Part shown: positions 21,188-24,509 of the stretch, one piece after another | How positions within the stretch are numbered: the first letter of the stretch is position 1 | Layout of the letters: every line of letters begins with the position of its first letter | Assembly: GCA_034698045.1 (NCBI GenBank) | Contig: JAQGAU010000729.1 | Coordinates: 1 to 24,509, forward strand | Reading direction: 5' to 3' | DNA: 24,509 nt | Origin: Paramacrobiotus richtersi | Lineage: Eukaryota > Tardigrada > Eutardigrada > Parachela > Macrobiotidae | Program-made: the position numbers and the translations under genes | The notes under the pieces: generated by a model | What the model was told of the DNA's origin: nothing | Seen by the model: only the letters and a program-made list of their open reading frames with translations | Databases searched by the model: none

Positions 21188-22388
21188 ATGCAGCGTAAAC
21201 ATGCAACCTATTCTGATACATTTACTGAATCTGTATATGAGCTAAGACCAACGTTTTATGAGAAAAATATCAAACCGCCAAGGTATGAAACCGAGTTTTT
21301 ACAGTCCTTAAGGAATCTCTGTCATATATATACTGTAGTGACTAGTATTAAATTATACGATGCCGTGATATCAGATTGTTTTGTTAATCCATTCCGCCGC
21401 ATCTCTGATTGGTATACGCACTGTACAGAGGTTTGCTTGTGGCTTTTGCGTCACTGAGACTTTATAAAACTGATCTCTCCGAAGTAGCAAAAAGTACAGG
21501 TAGAGCATTAAAAGCCACTGCAAGTTGCTTATTGACAAAAAACGTTAACAGCCATTCATCGCTGCCCGCAGGTACGTTTCGAAACACGCCGAGCAGAGCA
21601 GAAAGGATTCCGTAGCTTCCAAGTATGCTACCAAAACTTTTGGAATCCCGGAATTACCGCGTTCGATGCCCAATCAGTTCTTGAGAAAGCGGGCAAAACT
21701 AAAGCCAATACGTCTCGTAACTGGTATAATTCCCATTTTTGGCGTAAGCCCAATCTAAACAGTTTGCTGCTTTCCAGCACGAAATCTACCTCCAAATGTC
21801 CCTGCTAAAATTGATCCATGGACGTATATACCACCGCATTCGTTGAGCCGAGATTTAGTCAGCAAAAGTCGTCAAGAGACGCTGATGATGGAACCGAAAT
21901 GCCCTGTACCGCGATGTGTTGACCGTCATAATGGCGACTGTTACGTACTGAAAAATTCAGGCCTGATTCCGTTCTTCAAGCATAAGCCGGTACAAAGAGT
22001 TTACTAAACTTATTAGACGGATTTGAAAACTAACACTGGCACAGAACTCTGTTTTATATAGGCTTACGGGAAGTATCCAAAGTATCTGATTGATCGGCAC
22101 TTGGAAGCCGTGAGTCTTAAACACAGCCAAGATGTTCGAGGAAAGGAGTACTTAATAAGCAGCGATAAGCGATTTGTGAAAATCAAAGACGAAGAACGAC
22201 AGGCTGTGCTAGCCAATCTAAGACACAACTTCGACGAAGCCTTGCATCAGTTCCAAGCACTTTCCTTTGCCTTGGACAATCAGACCAAGATGAAGACCAA
22301 AACCAATTTGGAAAAAGACCTTAATGAACTGGAGAAAATGATTGATTTGGTGTCTAGACGGATCAACATCGTAGTCAGAGTAGACTGA
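21188..22388 (+). CDS. ENKUR: Enkurin, 4 exons, complete
   Basis: Exons 21188-21282, 21572-21723, 21778-21989 and 22062-22388 join with closing phases (95, 152, 212 and 327 bp) to give 261 residues, the usual enkurin length of about 260. The N-terminus has ESVYELRP...KPPRY joined to VSKHA, matching the family's start. The next exon carries TKTFGIPELPRSMPNQFLRKRAK, matching the conserved segment ending in FLKK. Exon 3 has a Pro-rich stretch and SGLIPFF. Exon 4 is the Enkurin domain: YGKYPKYLIDR, then DEERQAVLANLRHNFDEALHQFQALS and the C-terminal helix LEKDLNELEKMIDLVSRR. Enkurin is a microtubule inner protein and adaptor of motile cilia and sperm flagella, originally described as binding TRPC channels and calmodulin. 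The first intron (289 bp) is the longest found here; the others are 54 and 72 bp. The gene is convergent with the next gene, with 73 bp between the stops. Confidence 0.92.
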
Positions 22389-22461
22389 TGTTTTAACTTG
22401 TTAACATTCTCCATGATCCAGATGCGCTCTATTCTTTAGAGAATCTTGTGAAACCAGCACT

Positions 22462-23208
22462 TTAATCCCTTATAATGCCTTGGTCAACCAGTCTTTGGTA
22501 ATATAAATCCGTAAGTCGTTTCTGGGGATCAGTTTTGAAACATGGAAAGATTTTGTATCTCGTCGGGAAACAACAGCACAAAACTACAACCACAAGCAAC
22601 ATCAGTCCAATACAAGATCCAACGACTACAGCCCACAATTTATACGGCCGATAATTTGGGTAAACGCGAACGTGGTAGTACCGTGCCATCTTTACCTTAC
22701 CATCAGGATACATCAGCACACATTTGTATGAACCCTCTGCCGATACATCCACCCCTTCCATTTCCATCGTATGACTTAAAGGCATAAAACGCGTTAGAAA
22801 GGAACTGGAGGAAAACGACTGATAAGCCGCCCATGTCCCGTTTAAAAACTTTAGCCACACCAAGCGTAGAGCAGGCTCCCGCCGACGCAGTTCGGGACAG
22901 TCAAACCTGTAAGCATCGCCCGCTGACAAGCTGATATCGGCCGCGTAACCTTCGCTTCCACATTCTGGTAGGATTTTCTCGCACGGACTTATCTGCGTGC
23001 ATAGCTCGTCGATCAGCTGGCATACTAAGCGGCGACGTGTGCGATAACTAGGAGTACATGTGGAGCTGCAAGGCGACCAGGGAGTATACATCTCGGGAAC
23101 TGGGGAAGTTACTAATTCAGCGGTGACATTTGTCTCTAGATCCAGGACTGGAAAACCTCCGTCGGCATTTGTGTTTTGAATCAAAACGATGATCAGCATG
23201 AGAACCAT
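22462..23208 (-). CDS. Type I membrane protein, TSP1-like module plus Ig-like domain (FAM187-like)
   Basis: A single-exon frame of 248 residues. Residues 1-16 form a signal peptide. A thrombospondin-type-1-like module follows (YTPWSPCSSTCTPSYRTRRR, then C..ISPCEKILPEC). The next domain is Ig-like: ISLSAGDAYRFDCP, the tryptophan strand LRLVWLKFLNGTW, and the closing strand VSAEGSYKCVLMY. One helix LWAVVVGSCIGLMLLVVVVL ends in a Cys-rich border, and the cytoplasmic tail is short (about 38 residues). The WxPC-type module followed by a V-like Ig and a C-terminal helix is the organisation of the C-terminal half of FAM187 proteins. FAM187 has a further Ig domain upstream, so this may be a shorter relative. 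Orthology is tentative. It converges with ENKUR. Confidence 0.75.
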   Translation of the reverse strand: MVLMLIIVLIQNTNADGGFPVLDLETNVTAELVTSPVPEMYTPWSPCSSTCTPSYRTRRRLVCQLIDELCTQISPCEKILPECGSEGYAADISLSAGDAYRFDCPELRRREPALRLVWLKFLNGTWAAYQSFSSSSFLTRFMPLSHTMEMEGVDVSAEGSYKCVLMYPDGKVKMARYYHVRVYPNYRPYKLWAVVVGSCIGLMLLVVVVLCCCFPTRYKIFPCFKTDPQKRLTDLYYQRLVDQGIIRD

Positions 23209-23435
23209 TATTGTTGCCTTTAGAAAACTGCAAAAGCAGTTTAATGGTTCACCGAAGATCGTTGCTCCCTAATCCAGTTCGAGCCAAGGAGCCTGAGGTT
23301 TCGATTCGCAAAACACAACGTTTGAATTTCGATGCTGCAGCAGCATAGGACCTTTTCTTCCCATTTCCGAACCGCTTTATGCAACGAGGACTAGACACCG
23401 TCTGACTCGACGCACCGATGCAGTCTCTGTACTAG

Positions 23436-23633
23436 TTATTCAACACCCGCTAAGACTTTCAAATCTTGGTATGCGTACTTCTGAGGCATCCGACAGTGGT
23501 ATTTGTTTTGCAGTTCTAATTTTGTAATTTCATATTCGTTCGTTTCAACACCAAGCACGTTAACAATTGGTTCATACCGTTGTCGGAATTCTACTGGTGC
23601 ATACCGACCATTCAGCATACTCGAGCAGTACCT
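23436..23633 (-). CDS. Last exon of an unrecognised small protein
   Basis: The frame opens directly after a strong acceptor (CGACTTCTACTACTCGTAG, minus strand) at 23633 and encodes 65 residues to the stop at 23436. It starts RYCSSMLNGRYAPVEFRQRY and continues with a charged, aromatic, protein-like composition (ITKLELQNKYHCRMPQKYAY). No upstream coding exon could be identified between here and the CFAP96 start, about 300 bp away on the other strand, so the ATG at 23618 within this exon may be the true start (60 residues) after a non-coding first exon. There is no hydrophobic helix in the exon and I do not recognise the family. If real, the gene would be divergent from CFAP96 with a shared promoter. 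Confidence 0.4.
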   Translation of the reverse strand, partial: RYCSSMLNGRYAPVEFRQRYEPIVNVLGVETNEYEITKLELQNKYHCRMPQKYAYQDLKVLAGVE

Positions 23634-23932
23634 CTACGAGTAGTAGAAGTCGTACACCCAGACATAAATCAATGTACACAACGGTATCACGGCAACTTGG
23701 AATTATAACAATTTTCAAGATTTGTCACTACGAGAAAACTTTTATACATTTACAACGCCAAATTCAAAAGGGGCTGAAAGGTATTAAATTCCAGGCTAAG
23801 AAGTTATTTTTAGCATGTTCAATGTCGGAGGAAAAGCTCTTAAACTGGAAATGAACATGTACATTTAAATTTCTTTACCGCAAGTACTTGGGTTTTCATT
23901 CGTTTTATCGTTTCTGAACTTGCATCGCAAGC

Positions 23933-24509
23933 ATGCCATCCAAGTTAAAGATCCCAGACCTGAAAGCGAAGAAGGAGCCCGGTTATAGAAGCGATATGGA
24001 AAAATTCGGTTTATTCCTCGATCCAGGAATTTTAAAATCACAATCACCTTATATGGATCTAGAGAAGGCAGCAGAATTTCGACCAGACGCGAAAAAGGGC
24101 AAACAGTTCTTGGGCGCAGGGATCAAGACAAGGGCTGGACTACGAGACTGCTATTTCGACAAAGTGGAACGCCGCATTTTCGAAGGCGATGGAACCTACG
24201 ACCCGGTGCGAACACGCCACCAAGCCAACATTGCTGCAAGGTAGCAATATTCTGTTGCATTTTGTAGAGAACAATTAACCTCTTAAAAAAATCTGCCGTT
24301 TTCAGGAAGCTTGATTTGGCTAAGCGCTGGGTTCCTGCCAAAGGCCGTACCAGTATATGTGGAGTGGGAAATTACTATGGAACGTTTGCTGGTCGTGTCG
24401 ATGCGCTCAGTGCCGCTCTCCGGGATCGGCCACCAAAAGGAAAATATTATCCTTGCTTTGTGGCGGTATATCCAAAATTCGGATCCTACGGGTACTCTTG
24501 GTATGGAAA
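23933..24509 (+). CDS. CFAP96: CFAP96 (C4orf47-type) ciliary protein, 5' part, runs off the window
   Basis: Exons 23933-24240 and 24306-24509 (65-bp phase-2 intron with a T-rich TTTTCAG acceptor) give about 170 residues before the window ends. Family blocks are visible in order: DMEKFGLFLDPG near the N-terminus, KGKQFLGAGIKTRAG (the family's GGTK..G pattern), YFDKVERRIFEG followed by a DPV-R-R stretch, and GNYYGTFAGRV. CFAP96 is a cilia- and flagella-associated protein, linked to axonemes and centrosomes in animals. The remaining C-terminal half lies beyond the window. It starts 299 bp from the divergent exon at 23633. Assignment is confident from the ordered motifs. Confidence 0.85.

Noticed and set aside
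21409-21615. Open frame containing LSEVAKSTGRALKATASC
   Set aside because: It falls mostly in ENKUR intron 1 and in a wrong frame of exon 2; the enkurin frame fits the family on both sides.
23567-23854. 95-codon plus-strand frame rich in Ser/Arg
   Set aside because: It is antisense to the minus-strand exon ending at 23633, begins at a non-ATG codon, and its low-complexity run comes from complementing TAC/TCG-rich acceptor sequence.
8-24509. Mobile element or viral insertion
   Set aside because: I saw no reverse transcriptase, transposase or integrase motifs and no long terminal or inverted repeats anywhere in the window.

Overview
This is a gene-dense piece of a small-genome animal nuclear genome. 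Every multi-exon gene I could resolve uses short GT-AG introns, mostly 45-98 bp with the longest 289 bp. Gene content is metazoan: a rolling-stone-like membrane protein, a secreted SRCR/F5-8C/FTP mosaic protein, an ADAM/ADAMTS-type protein, enkurin and CFAP96. Several genes belong to axoneme or sperm families, so the organism should have motile cilia or flagellated sperm, which argues against nematodes. A compact invertebrate such as a tardigrade would fit, but the sequence alone does not prove the taxon.

Layout. 8-1074 (-): a three-exon rolling-stone-like multipass protein, divergent from an unrecognised three-helix membrane protein at 1576-2181 (+). After about 1.4 kb with no supportable gene comes a 16-exon gene at 3566-11979 (+). 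It encodes a 2,459-residue secreted mosaic: cysteine-bearing N-terminus, furin-like site, Thr/Ser-rich mucin stalk, acidic linker, SRCR, fibrinogen-like fold, three F5/8C domains, PAN-like domain, a fourth F5/8C domain, half an SRCR, CCP/sushi, and four FTP-type lectin-like domains. Then come a SPATA4-like calponin-homology protein at 12612-13637 (+) and two paralogous small secreted proteins on the minus strand (13704-14164 and 15051-15801). Both paralogues have a signal-peptide exon and a phase-1 intron, and the second carries 147-bp tandem repeats. A weak COX14-like exon lies between them.

16202-19221 (+) is a two-exon metzincin-like protein. It has an array of 11 HVQKF-type motifs between the prodomain and catalytic domain, and its zinc site and Met-turn are degenerate. 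20181-20795 (+) is an unrecognised AT-hook-like protein. 21188-22388 (+) is a complete four-exon enkurin, convergent with a TSP1-Ig-TM protein resembling FAM187 at 22462-23208 (-). The window ends with a small minus-strand exon (23436-23633) and the 5' part of CFAP96 (23933 onward, +).

Functionally the window mixes three themes: secreted adhesion or defence proteins (the mosaic, the mucin-like repeat proteins, the metzincin), axoneme/sperm proteins (SPATA4-like, ENKUR, CFAP96), and unknowns. Exon joins were chosen by GT-AG sites plus reading-phase closure and domain continuity. They have not been confirmed with transcripts.
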